Shown one piece after another: positions 18,920-27,578 of a stretch of DNA of 64,000 nucleotides. Source of the DNA: Deltaproteobacteria bacterium (GTDB lineage Bacteria > Myxococcota > Myxococcia > SLRQ01); the NCBI GenBank assembly GCA_029210625.1, contig JARGFU010000012.1:62001-126000 (forward strand). The letters run 5' to 3'. Numbering within the stretch: position 1 is the first letter of the stretch; every line of letters starts with the position of its first letter. The position numbers were made by a program, and so were the translations under genes. The notes under the pieces were generated by a model. It saw only the letters and a program-made list of their open reading frames with translations, did not search any database and was not told the DNA's origin.

Positions 18920-20109
18920 GCATCGACCAGCTCGCCCTCCTCGGGGGCGAACCCGCCTTCGCCGAGCCCAGGGTCATGGGGCGCCCGAACCTCGGCGACC
19001 GGGAGGCCCTCTTCCGGCGCCTCTCCGGGGCGCTCGAGCGAGGCTGGCTGACCAACGGCGGGCCCCTGGTCCAGGAGCTGGAGGAGAAGCTCGCCGAGCG
19101 CCTCGCGGTCCGGCACTGCATCACGGTCTGCAACGCGACGATCGGGCTCGAGCTGGGCCTGAAGGCCCTCGAGCTCGAGGGCGAGGTGGTAGTCCCCGCC
19201 TTCACCTTCATCGCCACCGCCCACGCCGCCTCCTGGGTCGGCCTGGACGTCCGCTTCTGTGATGTGGATCCCGCCACCCACCTGATCGACCTGGACTCCC
19301 TGGAGCAGGCCGTGAGCGAGCGGACGAGCGCCGTGGTCCCGGTCCACCTCTGGGGCGCGGCCGCGCCGGTCGATGCCCTGGAGTCCTTCTGCGAGGAGCG
19401 GGGACTGCGGCTGATCTTCGACGCCGCCCACGCCTTCGCCTGCACTGCCCAGGGGCGCACGATCGGTCGCTTCGGCGATCTCGAGGTCTTCTCCTTCCAC
19501 GCCACCAAGTTCTTCAACGCCTTCGAGGGCGGCGCCGTCACCACCGAGGACGACGACCTGGCCGATCGCCTCCGCGCCATGCGCAACTTCGGCGGCCGGG
19601 GTGCCGCGGGCTGGGGCTTCCCGGGCACCAACGCCAAGATGAGCGAGGCCTCGGCGGCGATGGGGCTGACCTCGCTGGAGATCCTGCCCGAGATCGTGGC
19701 CCGCAACCGCGAGAACCACGACGCCTACCGGGAGGAGCTGGCCTCCGTCCCGGGGATCGCGCTGCGGACCTACGATCCGGGAGAGGAGAACAATCACCAG
19801 TACGTGGTGGTCGAGGTGGACGGGGCCGACTTCGGGCTGACGGCCGACGAGCTGGTCGAGGTGCTGGCCGCGGAGAACGTGGGTACCCGCCGCTACTTCG
19901 TCCCCGGCCTCCACCAGGTTCCGCCCTACCGGGACGATCCCTCCACGCGCCCCGTTCCCCTGCCCGTCACCGAGCAGCTCTCCGAGCGCTGCCTGCTCCT
20001 GCCCAGCGGCCTCGCCGTGACGCCGACGGACGCACGCTCCATCGCTCGCTGTATCATCGAGGCCAGCGCCCGCGCCGAGGCGGTGCAAGTGCACCTGCGC
20101 CAACCCTAG
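18916..20109 (+). CDS. DegT-family aminotransferase, VioA-like (dTDP-4-keto-6-deoxyglucose)
   Basis: 397 residues. PLP enzyme with [40 protein letters not shown] and the PLP lysine in [14 protein letters not shown]. The HATK-FN-FEGG segment and the downstream [13 protein letters not shown] resemble VioA, which forms dTDP-4-amino-4,6-dideoxyglucose. ATG 18916 overlaps rfbA (ATGA); the same frame open to 18235 is a shadow of rfbA. Directly after rfbB and rfbA, its substrate is probably dTDP-4-keto-6-deoxyglucose. The PglD/VioB-like acyltransferase at 24057 could then acetylate the amine. Confidence 0.88.
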   Translation: MSIDQLALLGGEPAFAEPRVMGRPNLGDREALFRRLSGALERGWLTNGGPLVQELEEKLAERLAVRHCITVCNATIGLELGLKALELEGEVVVPAFTFIATAHAASWVGLDVRFCDVDPATHLIDLDSLEQAVSERTSAVVPVHLWGAAAPVDALESFCEERGLRLIFDAAHAFACTAQGRTIGRFGDLEVFSFHATKFFNAFEGGAVTTEDDDLADRLRAMRNFGGRGAAGWGFPGTNAKMSEASAAMGLTSLEILPEIVARNRENHDAYREELASVPGIALRTYDPGEENNHQYVVVEVDGADFGLTADELVEVLAAENVGTRRYFVPGLHQVPPYRDDPSTRPVPLPVTEQLSERCLLLPSGLAVTPTDARSIARCIIEASARAEAVQVHLRQP

Positions 20110-20133
20110 CCTCCCCGAAGAGAGAGCACGGCG

Positions 20134-20985
20134 ATGCCCCCCAGAGTTCGACCCCGACCGCCTCCCGGCACCGCAGGCCTGCGAACCGTGATGCACCACC
20201 TCACGGTGGCGATGGGCACCCACCTGCCGAAGATCTCGCCCCTCATCTTCGTGACGGGCTACCCGAAGAGCGGGACCTCCTGGGCCTGTCAGCTCGTCGC
20301 GGACTACCTGCAGCTCCCCTTCCCCCAGTTCTACCTCCTGCCCATCGCCTTCCGGGCCGTCGTCCACGGGCACGAGCTACCCCACCCCGCTCGCAAGTCC
20401 TTCTACCTGATGCGGGACGGCCGCGACGTGGTGGTCTCCGAGTACTTCCACCACTGGCGGGCCCTGCCCGAGGGCGCCCCCCGGGGCCTCGATCGTCGCC
20501 AGCGTCGCCTCTTCCCGGAGCTCCGCGACCGTGAGGATCACCGGGCCAACCTCCCCCGCTTCCTGCAGGCCCAGGCGCGCCGCCCCGTGGCCGCACCCGT
20601 GCCCTGGGGTGGGCACGTGCTGCGCTCCCTCGACCTCGAGGGCGAGGCGATGGTCGTGATGCGCTACGAGGATCTCCTGACTGACGCGGCTGCTCTCCTC
20701 GCCGCTTCCTGCGAGGCGCTCCTGGGAGAAGAGGCCGACCTGGAGCGCGCCTCCTCCACCGTGGCCAAGTTCACCTTCGAGAAGCAGAGCGGGCGCAAGC
20801 CCGGCCAGACGGACACCGCCTCCTTCCTGCGGCAGGGCCGCGCGGGTGACTGGCGCAACCACTTCGACCGGGCCACCGCCGAGCTATTCCACGCCCTGCA
20901 CGGCGAGGGCCTGATCCGGGCCGGCTACGAGCCGGACGCCTCGTGGGTCGAGCGCTGCCCGGAGGTGCTCGAGAGCCCCGCTTGA
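20134..20985 (+). CDS. sulfotransferase (third of three; PF00685-like)
   Basis: 283 residues. PAPS loop FVTGYPKSGTSWACQL, 3'-phosphate site MRDGRDVVVSEYFHHW, RYEDLL, and the C-terminal RQGRAGDWRNHF that corresponds to the conserved GDWKNHF of cytosolic-type sulfotransferases. It differs clearly from the other two in the locus, so the three probably sulfate different positions or residues. Overlaps the flippase start. Confidence 0.9.
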   Translation: MPPRVRPRPPPGTAGLRTVMHHLTVAMGTHLPKISPLIFVTGYPKSGTSWACQLVADYLQLPFPQFYLLPIAFRAVVHGHELPHPARKSFYLMRDGRDVVVSEYFHHWRALPEGAPRGLDRRQRRLFPELRDREDHRANLPRFLQAQARRPVAAPVPWGGHVLRSLDLEGEAMVVMRYEDLLTDAAALLAASCEALLGEEADLERASSTVAKFTFEKQSGRKPGQTDTASFLRQGRAGDWRNHFDRATAELFHALHGEGLIRAGYEPDASWVERCPEVLESPA

Positions 20986-22520
20986 TCCGCATCGTCTCCA
21001 ACTACCTGCGCCTCTTCGCCTCGGTGGCGATGGGGCTGATCATCGCCCGGCTGCTGCTTCGCGGGCTGGGGAGCGAGGCCTACGCCCTCATCGCCCTCAT
21101 CGGCTCGGCCTCCGGCATCATCGGCCTGATCCAGGGGGTGGTGAGCGGCAGCCTGAACCGGGAGCTCGCCGCGGCCCACCACTCCGAGACCGAGGGGGAG
21201 TTCGAGAGGGTCTACGCCGCCGCCCTGCGCATCTCCCTGGGCGCGGCGCTGCTGCTGGCCGCGGGCTTCCTCGTGCTCCTCTTCTTCCTGACCAGCATCG
21301 ACATCCCGCCGGCCTTCCTCGACGCGGCGCGCCTGCTGGTCCTGGCCAAGGGGGTCGAGGCGGCCTGCCTGGTGCTCCTGGTGGCCCCCTTCAACATGTA
21401 CCTGGTCGCCGAGCGGATGGTGGCCTTCAACGCCTGGACCCTGAGCTTCCGGGTCGCCTACTTCGTGGCCGCCATCGCCGCGGTGACCCTGGTCCCGGCC
21501 GACCAGCCGGAGCTCTCCGTGATCTGGTTCGGCTTCCTCTCCAGCGGCCTCGCCACCCTCTTCCTGGTCGTCGCGGTGATCGCGCTGGGCCGGGCCGATC
21601 CACGCATCCGCTGGCCCGCCTACCGGCCGGCCTTCGCGGAGATCCGGGACCTGCTCTCCCAGGTGCGCCACAACGTGGCGGCCCTCATCGCGACCAACAT
21701 CCAGATGAAGTTCTCGGGCCTCATCATGAACATCGGCGTGGGCTTCGCCTACAACGACGAGCTGGGCATCGCGGTGCTGCTCACCGGCTACATCCGGCGG
21801 CTGGCCATCGGAATGACCGACGGCCTCGACGTCGTCTCGGCGCGCGTGCAGTCGCTCTCCGGGCGCGAGGCGGTCCGCGACCTCCTCGCCCACAGCTCCC
21901 GTCTCCACGGCGTGGTCGTCTTTCCGGCGGCCATGTTCGTCCTGGTGGTGACGCCCCAGCTCCTCACCGCCTGGCTGGGGCTCGGGAGCGGTGACGAGGC
22001 CTTCCTCGGGGACGCCTCGCTGCTCATCCGGATCCTGGCGGTGGGCATGGCGCTGCGCGCGGTGGGGGACGGCTGGCAGCGGGTCCTCTACGGGGCGGGG
22101 TTCGCCAGGAACTACGCCATCTACTCGGTGCTGGGCGCCCTCACCAACCCCGCCATCGCCGTCCTGCTCATCGTCGTCCTGCCCGAGGAGCTCGCCTTCT
22201 CCGCCATCGGCTGGGGCTACGCCTGGGCGATGCTGGTCTTCCACGCCTTCCCCCTGGCGCTCGTCGGAGGGCGGGGACTGGACAGCAGCATCGGCCACCT
22301 CTTGAAGCCCCTCTTCGTCCCCCTGGCCCTCACCCTGGTCTGCCTGCCGATCCCCTACGGCGCCACGCTGCTGGTCGAGCGCTGGAGCATGCTCCACCTC
22401 CTCGCGGTCGCGTCGTTGACCGGCCTCACCTACGCGGGCCTCTCCTACCGGATCTTCCTGAGTGCGGCGGAGCGCGCCGCCCTCTGGCGCTTCCTCAGGA
22501 GACGGGGCGCGGGCGCGTGA
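20982..22520 (+). CDS. Wzx-like polysaccharide flippase
   Basis: 512-residue integral membrane protein with roughly 12-14 hydrophobic segments, beginning YLRLFASVAMGLIIARLLLRGLG, the opening of MATE/MOP-type oligosaccharide flippases. It would turn lipid-linked repeat units to the periplasmic face. Start choice: TTG 20982 overlaps the sulfotransferase stop (TTGA); GTG 20943 is an in-frame alternative. Its tail overlaps the convergent polymerase gene by 26 bp. Confidence 0.82.
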   Translation: MIRIVSNYLRLFASVAMGLIIARLLLRGLGSEAYALIALIGSASGIIGLIQGVVSGSLNRELAAAHHSETEGEFERVYAAALRISLGAALLLAAGFLVLLFFLTSIDIPPAFLDAARLLVLAKGVEAACLVLLVAPFNMYLVAERMVAFNAWTLSFRVAYFVAAIAAVTLVPADQPELSVIWFGFLSSGLATLFLVVAVIALGRADPRIRWPAYRPAFAEIRDLLSQVRHNVAALIATNIQMKFSGLIMNIGVGFAYNDELGIAVLLTGYIRRLAIGMTDGLDVVSARVQSLSGREAVRDLLAHSSRLHGVVVFPAAMFVLVVTPQLLTAWLGLGSGDEAFLGDASLLIRILAVGMALRAVGDGWQRVLYGAGFARNYAIYSVLGALTNPAIAVLLIVVLPEELAFSAIGWGYAWAMLVFHAFPLALVGGRGLDSSIGHLLKPLFVPLALTLVCLPIPYGATLLVERWSMLHLLAVASLTGLTYAGLSYRIFLSAAERAALWRFLRRRGAGA

Positions 22521-23967
22521 CGAACCAGTGCGCCAGTCCGAGCGGTACGAGGTATTGCCCCAGGCTGGAGATGGTCCCGGTGAAGTCGGAGGCCATGGCC
22601 GTGAGCGTGAGCGCCAGGGCCACGATCGAGTAGAGCAGGACCCCATGAGGGGTCGGCTCCGGAACGAGAACGAGCGCCCGGTAGAAGGCCTGGACCAGCA
22701 TCCCCAGGAGCAAGAGGCCCGCCACGATCCCGAACCACCCGAAGTTCAAGTAGAACTCGGCGATGATCCCGGGCGGCACCCCGGACTGGTTCTCCCGCCG
22801 GTAGATCTCCGTGGCGACATAGCGCCCGATGCGCACCCCGGGCTTCGCCGGCCAGAGCACCCGCGGGATGGGGGCCAGGATCCAGAGCAGAAACGACTCC
22901 CCGTAGAGGAAGTCGATGCGCTCGGGGACGGACTCCACGATGAGCGCCGTCTTCGCCACGCCCATGAAGTAGGGACGGTTCAGCGTGTACTGGAGGTCCT
23001 CGAGGTAGCCCGAGGCGCTCACGCTCAGCTCCTCCCTGGCGTTCGAGGTCTCTCGCAGGTTCGCGAGCACCGCGAGCAGGGCCAGGGCGAGCAGGGCGAA
23101 GACCGCGACCTGTCTGCTCCTGACCCTCTGCCGGAGGTAGTGCCGCATCATCATCGTCAGCAGGAGCATGTTGAAGATGACGGTGCGCGCGCTCGCCACG
23201 AAGGGGACGATGGTCGCGAGTCCGAAGAGCGCCAAGATCACGAGCAGGGCCTTCGGCCGGATCTTCTCCCGGAACGTGAACGCGAGCCCCAGGGCCAGGA
23301 AGTAGGCCACGTCGAAGAACTTGGCGCCCCAGATCAGGTAGCCATGGGTGGCCTGGAACTCCGAACCCTCGACTTCCAGCCGCCGCTTCATCGAGATCCG
23401 GCCAGAGAGGATCGCCTCTCCGAGGTTCATCTCCCTCGCATAGAAGAAGAGGCTCACCAGGCCGATCAGGAGGAGCGCCGCGACCACCAGCTTGAATCGA
23501 GACCAGGACCACTGCCTCTTGCGCGAGCCCCAGCTCGAGAGCGTGCGGTTCCGCAGGGGGATCGAATAGCCGGCGAACCACGCCAGCAGCCCGACCGAGA
23601 TGGCCACAACGCCGGTCGGCAGCGCGTCGATCCCCACCCCCGGCAACAACATGTGCTCGATGTGGGCCGACTCATCCATGATGAGGCTGAAGGTCCGGAG
23701 GTTCACACCGAAGAAACAGAGCGCCAGCAGGACGAAGGGAGGAGAGAGCGGATCCCGCTCGCGGGTGATGAGGATGTAGAGCCCTACCAGGGCCGTGGGC
23801 AGCATCGAGAAGGTCAACTGGAGCAGCTCCGGGCTCTGCCAGGCGGCCAGGTGGAGCGCCGCCATCAGGGCCGCGGTCGCATAGAGAGGCGCGACCACCG
23901 CCCCGGAGGACCGGTGGCGCCTCCTCTTCTCCCCGCGGATGATGGAGACCCTGGAAGCCGTGGCCAT
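22495..23967 (-). CDS. Wzy-like oligosaccharide repeat-unit polymerase
   Basis: 490 residues with about 11-12 TM segments and a large loop late in the sequence: YGESFLLWILAPIPRVLWP, then SGVPPGIIAEFYLNFGWFG, a pattern typical of O-antigen/capsule polymerases. It would join lipid-linked repeat units in the periplasm. N-terminal 25 residues are basic and cytoplasmic. Codon use is somewhat less GC-biased than in neighbours, as is common for polymerase genes. Divergent from the acyltransferase at 24057. Confidence 0.85.
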   Translation of the reverse strand: MATASRVSIIRGEKRRRHRSSGAVVAPLYATAALMAALHLAAWQSPELLQLTFSMLPTALVGLYILITRERDPLSPPFVLLALCFFGVNLRTFSLIMDESAHIEHMLLPGVGIDALPTGVVAISVGLLAWFAGYSIPLRNRTLSSWGSRKRQWSWSRFKLVVAALLLIGLVSLFFYAREMNLGEAILSGRISMKRRLEVEGSEFQATHGYLIWGAKFFDVAYFLALGLAFTFREKIRPKALLVILALFGLATIVPFVASARTVIFNMLLLTMMMRHYLRQRVRSRQVAVFALLALALLAVLANLRETSNAREELSVSASGYLEDLQYTLNRPYFMGVAKTALIVESVPERIDFLYGESFLLWILAPIPRVLWPAKPGVRIGRYVATEIYRRENQSGVPPGIIAEFYLNFGWFGIVAGLLLLGMLVQAFYRALVLVPEPTPHGVLLYSIVALALTLTAMASDFTGTISSLGQYLVPLGLAHWFVTRPRPVS

Positions 23968-23989
23968 CCGGAGATCCTACCGCAACCAT

Positions 23990-24028
23990 CCCGTTCACAT
24001 CGAACGGGAGGTCGGCATCCCGTATGAT
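23990..24028 (+). promoter_or_regulatory. candidate promoter with palindrome before the acyltransferase
   Basis: An inverted repeat CCCGTT-N7-AACGGG occupies 23990-24008. A good -10 hexamer TATGAT is at 24023-24028, with only a weak -35 (TCGAAC, 24000-24005) at 17 bp. Transcription from here would start near 24035, which agrees with GTG 24057, not ATG 24024, as the acyltransferase start. The palindrome overlaps the -35 and could be an operator. Confidence 0.4.
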
Positions 24029-24056
24029 GTCGGCAGTCCAATCCAGGAGGCCACCA

Positions 24057-24698
24057 GTGGCACGGAGAGCATGCATCGTGGGCGCGGGAGGATTCGCGCG
24101 AGAGTTGAAGTGGCTGCTGCATGAGGCCGACGCGGGCCGCGCCGACCTCGAGTTCTTCGGCTACCTGCTCAGCGACATGGCCGCCGCCTCGGAGCGGGAC
24201 AGCAAGAACGAACTCCTCGGTGACTTCGACTGGCTCGAGGAGAACGAGGTCGACGAGATCTACCTCGGCATCGGAAACCCGGCGCTCAGAAGGAAGCTCG
24301 GGGCCGAGCTGCGAGCCCGCTTTCCCCACCTGCGCTTTCCCTCGGTGGTCCACCCCTCGGTCATCTACGACAAGACCTCGGTCGAGCTCGGGGAGGGGGT
24401 CATCGTCTGCGCCAACAACGTGCTGACCGTGAACATCGAGGTCCACGACTTCGCGATGATCAACCTCTCCTGCACGGTCGGCCACGAGGCGATCATCGGA
24501 GAAGGCTGCGTGATGAACCCGGACGTCAACATCTCGGGCGGTGTCGAGCTCGGCCCGAGCGTGCTCGTCGGCACGGGCGCCCAGATCCTCCAGTACGTGA
24601 AGGTCGGAGAGGGAGCCACGATCGGCGCCGGCGCGGTGGTCGTGAAGGAGGTCCCCCCCGGTGCGACGGCCATCGGGGTGCCAGCGAAGCTCCGCTGA
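24057..24698 (+). CDS. PglD/NeuD-family sugar O- or N-acyltransferase
   Basis: 213 residues. N-terminal nucleotide-sugar-binding Rossmann part (RRACIVGAGGFARELKWLL) followed by a left-handed beta-helix of hexapeptide repeats from about 95 on, with the catalytic histidine in SCTVGHEA and the C-terminal AIGVPAKLR. Acetylates a 4-amino group in PglD, VioB and relatives. GTG 24057 has AGGAGG six bases upstream; ATG 24024 lies in the probable -10. It may serve either the UDP-sugar route (CapD plus DegT) or the dTDP route (RfbAB plus VioA-like). Confidence 0.87.
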   Translation: MARRACIVGAGGFARELKWLLHEADAGRADLEFFGYLLSDMAAASERDSKNELLGDFDWLEENEVDEIYLGIGNPALRRKLGAELRARFPHLRFPSVVHPSVIYDKTSVELGEGVIVCANNVLTVNIEVHDFAMINLSCTVGHEAIIGEGCVMNPDVNISGGVELGPSVLVGTGAQILQYVKVGEGATIGAGAVVVKEVPPGATAIGVPAKLR

Positions 24699-24707
24699 CC
24701 CTCCACC

Positions 24708-25829
24708 ATGAAGATCTGCTACATCGCGCGCGGCTACTACGCCCCCGTCAGGCTCCGCTCGAGCTTCCTCACCGAGCTCGGGCACGAGGTCCACATCATC
24801 TCCCTCCACGGCGGTGAGAGTGAGGGCTTCACCGTACACTCCCTCGAGCCCCCCGCCTGGCTCCCCCCGCACCTGCGCTACGCCTCGATGCTCCCTGCCG
24901 TGGCGAAGCTCGTGCGGGACATCGATCCCGATGTCGTCGACGTCCACGGCATGAGCGCCTACGGCCTCTTTGCGCTCATCCCCACGCGACGGCCCGTCGT
25001 CACGACCGCCTATGGCCCCGACCTCTACTTCCACGCCGCGGGCTCGCGGGCGCTGCGCACCGTCGCTCAGCTGGCGGCCCGGCGGGCGAACCTGATCTAC
25101 GCCTCGACCGCGGCCATCGATGGGTACTTCAGACAACACCTGGGGATGGACGTCTCCCACAAGCTCGTCACCCGCTCGTGGGGCATCCCGACGGAGTCCA
25201 TCTTCGAAGAGCCCGAGGCGCGTCGCGATGCGCTCCGCCGCGAGCTGGGGGTCGAGCCGACCACGCCGGTCCTGCTCCACAGCCGCCACATCGCTCCCCT
25301 CTGGCGAGTGACGGATGTCCTCGACGGCTACATTCGATTGCTCGAGCAGAGGCCCGAGTGCGTCCTCTGGTTTGCGTACCCTCCCCCCACGGAGGAGGGC
25401 GCCAGACTGCTGGAGTCCCTCCAGTCCCGCTGCCTGGAGCTCGGGATCACCGACTCCGTTCGCTTCCTCGGACCTCAGTCCTACGAGCGGATCATCTCCT
25501 TGATGCACGCCTCCGATGTCTATGTCTGCGTGGGGACGGGTGACCTCCTGGCCGCCTCGGTCCTGGAGGCGATGGCCACGCGGATGGTTCCCGTCCTCTC
25601 CGACCTGCCGGCCTACGAGGAGGTGATCCGGGACGGCGTCAACGGCTACATCCTGCCCGAGGTCTCCGGTGCCACGATCGCCCGGCAGGTGGGTCGCGTC
25701 CTCGACGATCTGCCGGGGCATCGGCAGCGAATGGGCGACTACAACGTCGAGCTCATCGCGAGCCAGTACGACATGAAGACCAACTCGAAGTGGATGGTCG
25801 ATCAGTATCGAAACCTACTCCGCCATTGA
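24708..25829 (+). CDS. family 4 glycosyltransferase
   Basis: 373 residues, GT-B fold. Opens MKICYIARGYYAPVRLRSSFL; the acceptor domain has DVVDVHGMSAYGLFALI and TTAYGPDLYFHAAG; the donor domain has VRFLGPQSYERIISLMHASDVYVC and SVLEAMATRMVPVLSDLP, where the conserved E-x7-E motif is expected. Specificity unknown. Nine bases after the acyltransferase and 12 bases before the sulfatase, so probably one transcription unit. Confidence 0.87.
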   Translation: MKICYIARGYYAPVRLRSSFLTELGHEVHIISLHGGESEGFTVHSLEPPAWLPPHLRYASMLPAVAKLVRDIDPDVVDVHGMSAYGLFALIPTRRPVVTTAYGPDLYFHAAGSRALRTVAQLAARRANLIYASTAAIDGYFRQHLGMDVSHKLVTRSWGIPTESIFEEPEARRDALRRELGVEPTTPVLLHSRHIAPLWRVTDVLDGYIRLLEQRPECVLWFAYPPPTEEGARLLESLQSRCLELGITDSVRFLGPQSYERIISLMHASDVYVCVGTGDLLAASVLEAMATRMVPVLSDLPAYEEVIRDGVNGYILPEVSGATIARQVGRVLDDLPGHRQRMGDYNVELIASQYDMKTNSKWMVDQYRNLLRH

Positions 25830-25841
25830 CGTGGACCGACC

Positions 25842-27578
25842 TTGCGACACTCCATCCGCCCCCTCTCCCTGCTCCTGGCGATAGCCACCCTGCCCTCTCC
25901 GGCGGCGCGCGCCGACACGAAGCCGACCCCGGGGAGCCCACGCCCCAACATCATCTTCCTGCTCACCGACGACCAGGACATGGCCATCGCGGGACCCGAG
26001 GTGATGCCGAACCTCGACCGGCTCGTCCGCAAGCAGGGGGCCGAGCTCGAGGACTTCTACGTCCAGCTCTCCGAGTGCTGTCCCTCCCGGGCGACCATCC
26101 TCACCGGGCTGCCGAACCACGAGACGAAGATCTACCACAACGGGATCAACGACGCGGGCGGGCGGCAGGGGCGCAGCTACTACGGCGGCTTCCCCTTCTT
26201 CGCCTTCCAGGGGCTGGAGAAGGACACCCTCGGCACCCGCTTCCAGGACGGCGGCTACTTCACGGCCTTCGTCGGGACCAAGTACCTCAACCAGTACCCC
26301 TTCGTGCTCCCCGACGGCCCGAACGGCGAGCGGGTCCGCGACAACGCCTACGTCCCTCCCGGCTGGTCCTACTGGTCGGTGATGGCCGCCGGGATGAGCC
26401 CCGAGGGCTTCGACCAGCGCTTCATCTCGAAGATCGAGGACGGTGAGACCGTCTACGACCCCCCCGGCACCTTCCCGAAGAACCCCCCGAGCCACTCCAA
26501 CTTCGTAGAGGACGTCCTCTTCAGGAAGTCGGTCGAGGCGCTGGAGCTCGCCCTGGCCCGGAAGAAGCCCTTCTTCCTCCACCTCTCGGTGCTCGCCCCC
26601 CACCACCCCTCGCCGGTGGCCCCTCGCCACGCCGACTGCCTGAAGCAGGGCTGGAAGGCGCCGCGGACGCCGAACTTCGACGAGCCCGACCTGCGGGACA
26701 AGGCCTCGCCGCAGCAGGTCCCCCGGATGAAGGCCTCGACGATCCTGGCCACGGACGAGGAGTTCGCGAAGCGGCTGTGCTCGATGAAGGCCATCGACGA
26801 CGGCATCGCCACCTTGATCGCCAAGCTGGAGGCCAGCGGCCAGCTGGCGAACACCTACTTCATCTTCAACTCCGACAACGGCTTCCACCTGGGCAACCAC
26901 CGCTTCCGCACCGGCAAGCGGATGCCCTACGAGGAGGACATCCGGGTCCCCTTCATCGCGCGAGGGCCGGGCATCGCGGCCGGCACCTCCCTGCCGGGCC
27001 TGGCCAGCAACGGCGACATCGCCCGGACCCTCCTGGACCTGGCCGACCTCGAGCCGGCCCCCTTCATGGAGGGGCGCTCCTTCGAGAGGGACCTCCTCGG
27101 CCGGGGCTCGGCGCTCGCCTCCCGGCAGGCCCTGATCCTGGAGCGCACGGAGACGGCCGTCCCTCCCGGCTTTCCCAACTCCACGAACGGTGAGTGCGCC
27201 GTCCATCCGCCCTACACCTACAAGTCACGGCGAGACCACGCCGACGCCCGCAGGGATCACCTGGGCCTCAGGACCCGGCGCTTCACCTACGTGCGCTGGT
27301 GCGAGGGCGAGATCGAGCTCTACGACAACGAGGCAGATCCCTTCCAGGTCGAGAGCCTCGTGAGCCGGCCCGCTCGCCGGCCCCGCGACCGGCCCTACCA
27401 GCCACCGAAGAAGGTGAACCCCGCCTTCCTCGAGGAGCTCGAGGCCCGGCTACAGGCGCTACGCAGCTGCAAGGGGGCCGCGGCCTGCGCCGCCCTCGAG
27501 GACGCCCCCTTCGTGGCGGCGCCCTACCTTCAGGGTCCCCCGGCGCCGCCGGGGGAGAGGAAGGTGCGAGCCCCGTAG
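25842..27578 (+). CDS. secreted sulfatase (S1 family, GlcNAc-6-sulfatase-like)
   Basis: 578 residues. Hydrolyses sulfate esters. Sec signal peptide at residues 1-25 (ends AARADT). Metal site TDDQD at 42-46; the formylglycine motif C-C-P-S-R at 79-83 with C79 as the residue to be oxidised, followed by ATILTG; late metal site FNSDNGFHLGNHR. The N-terminal part recalls GNS-type heparan sulfatases. No formylglycine-generating enzyme is encoded in the window, so maturation needs one elsewhere. The TTG start has no good ribosome site and may be coupled to the upstream gene. It may trim or recycle the sulfated polysaccharide. The 3' end overlaps the TonB-like gene by 49 bp. Confidence 0.88.
   Translation: MRHSIRPLSLLLAIATLPSPAARADTKPTPGSPRPNIIFLLTDDQDMAIAGPEVMPNLDRLVRKQGAELEDFYVQLSECCPSRATILTGLPNHETKIYHNGINDAGGRQGRSYYGGFPFFAFQGLEKDTLGTRFQDGGYFTAFVGTKYLNQYPFVLPDGPNGERVRDNAYVPPGWSYWSVMAAGMSPEGFDQRFISKIEDGETVYDPPGTFPKNPPSHSNFVEDVLFRKSVEALELALARKKPFFLHLSVLAPHHPSPVAPRHADCLKQGWKAPRTPNFDEPDLRDKASPQQVPRMKASTILATDEEFAKRLCSMKAIDDGIATLIAKLEASGQLANTYFIFNSDNGFHLGNHRFRTGKRMPYEEDIRVPFIARGPGIAAGTSLPGLASNGDIARTLLDLADLEPAPFMEGRSFERDLLGRGSALASRQALILERTETAVPPGFPNSTNGECAVHPPYTYKSRRDHADARRDHLGLRTRRFTYVRWCEGEIELYDNEADPFQVESLVSRPARRPRDRPYQPPKKVNPAFLEELEARLQALRSCKGAAACAALEDAPFVAAPYLQGPPAPPGERKVRAP

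Noticed and set aside
16945-20109. dTDP-rhamnose pathway
   Set aside because: rfbC and rfbD are absent; the next gene is a VioA-like transaminase.
22462-24027. Long + strand frame across the polymerase gene
   Set aside because: His/Arg/Glu/Gln-rich low complexity; the - strand reading has 11-12 membrane helices and polymerase motifs.
24024-24056. ATG 24024 as start of the PglD-like gene
   Set aside because: It lies in the TATGAT hexamer and is 12 bases from any purine-rich site, whereas GTG 24057 has AGGAGG at six bases.
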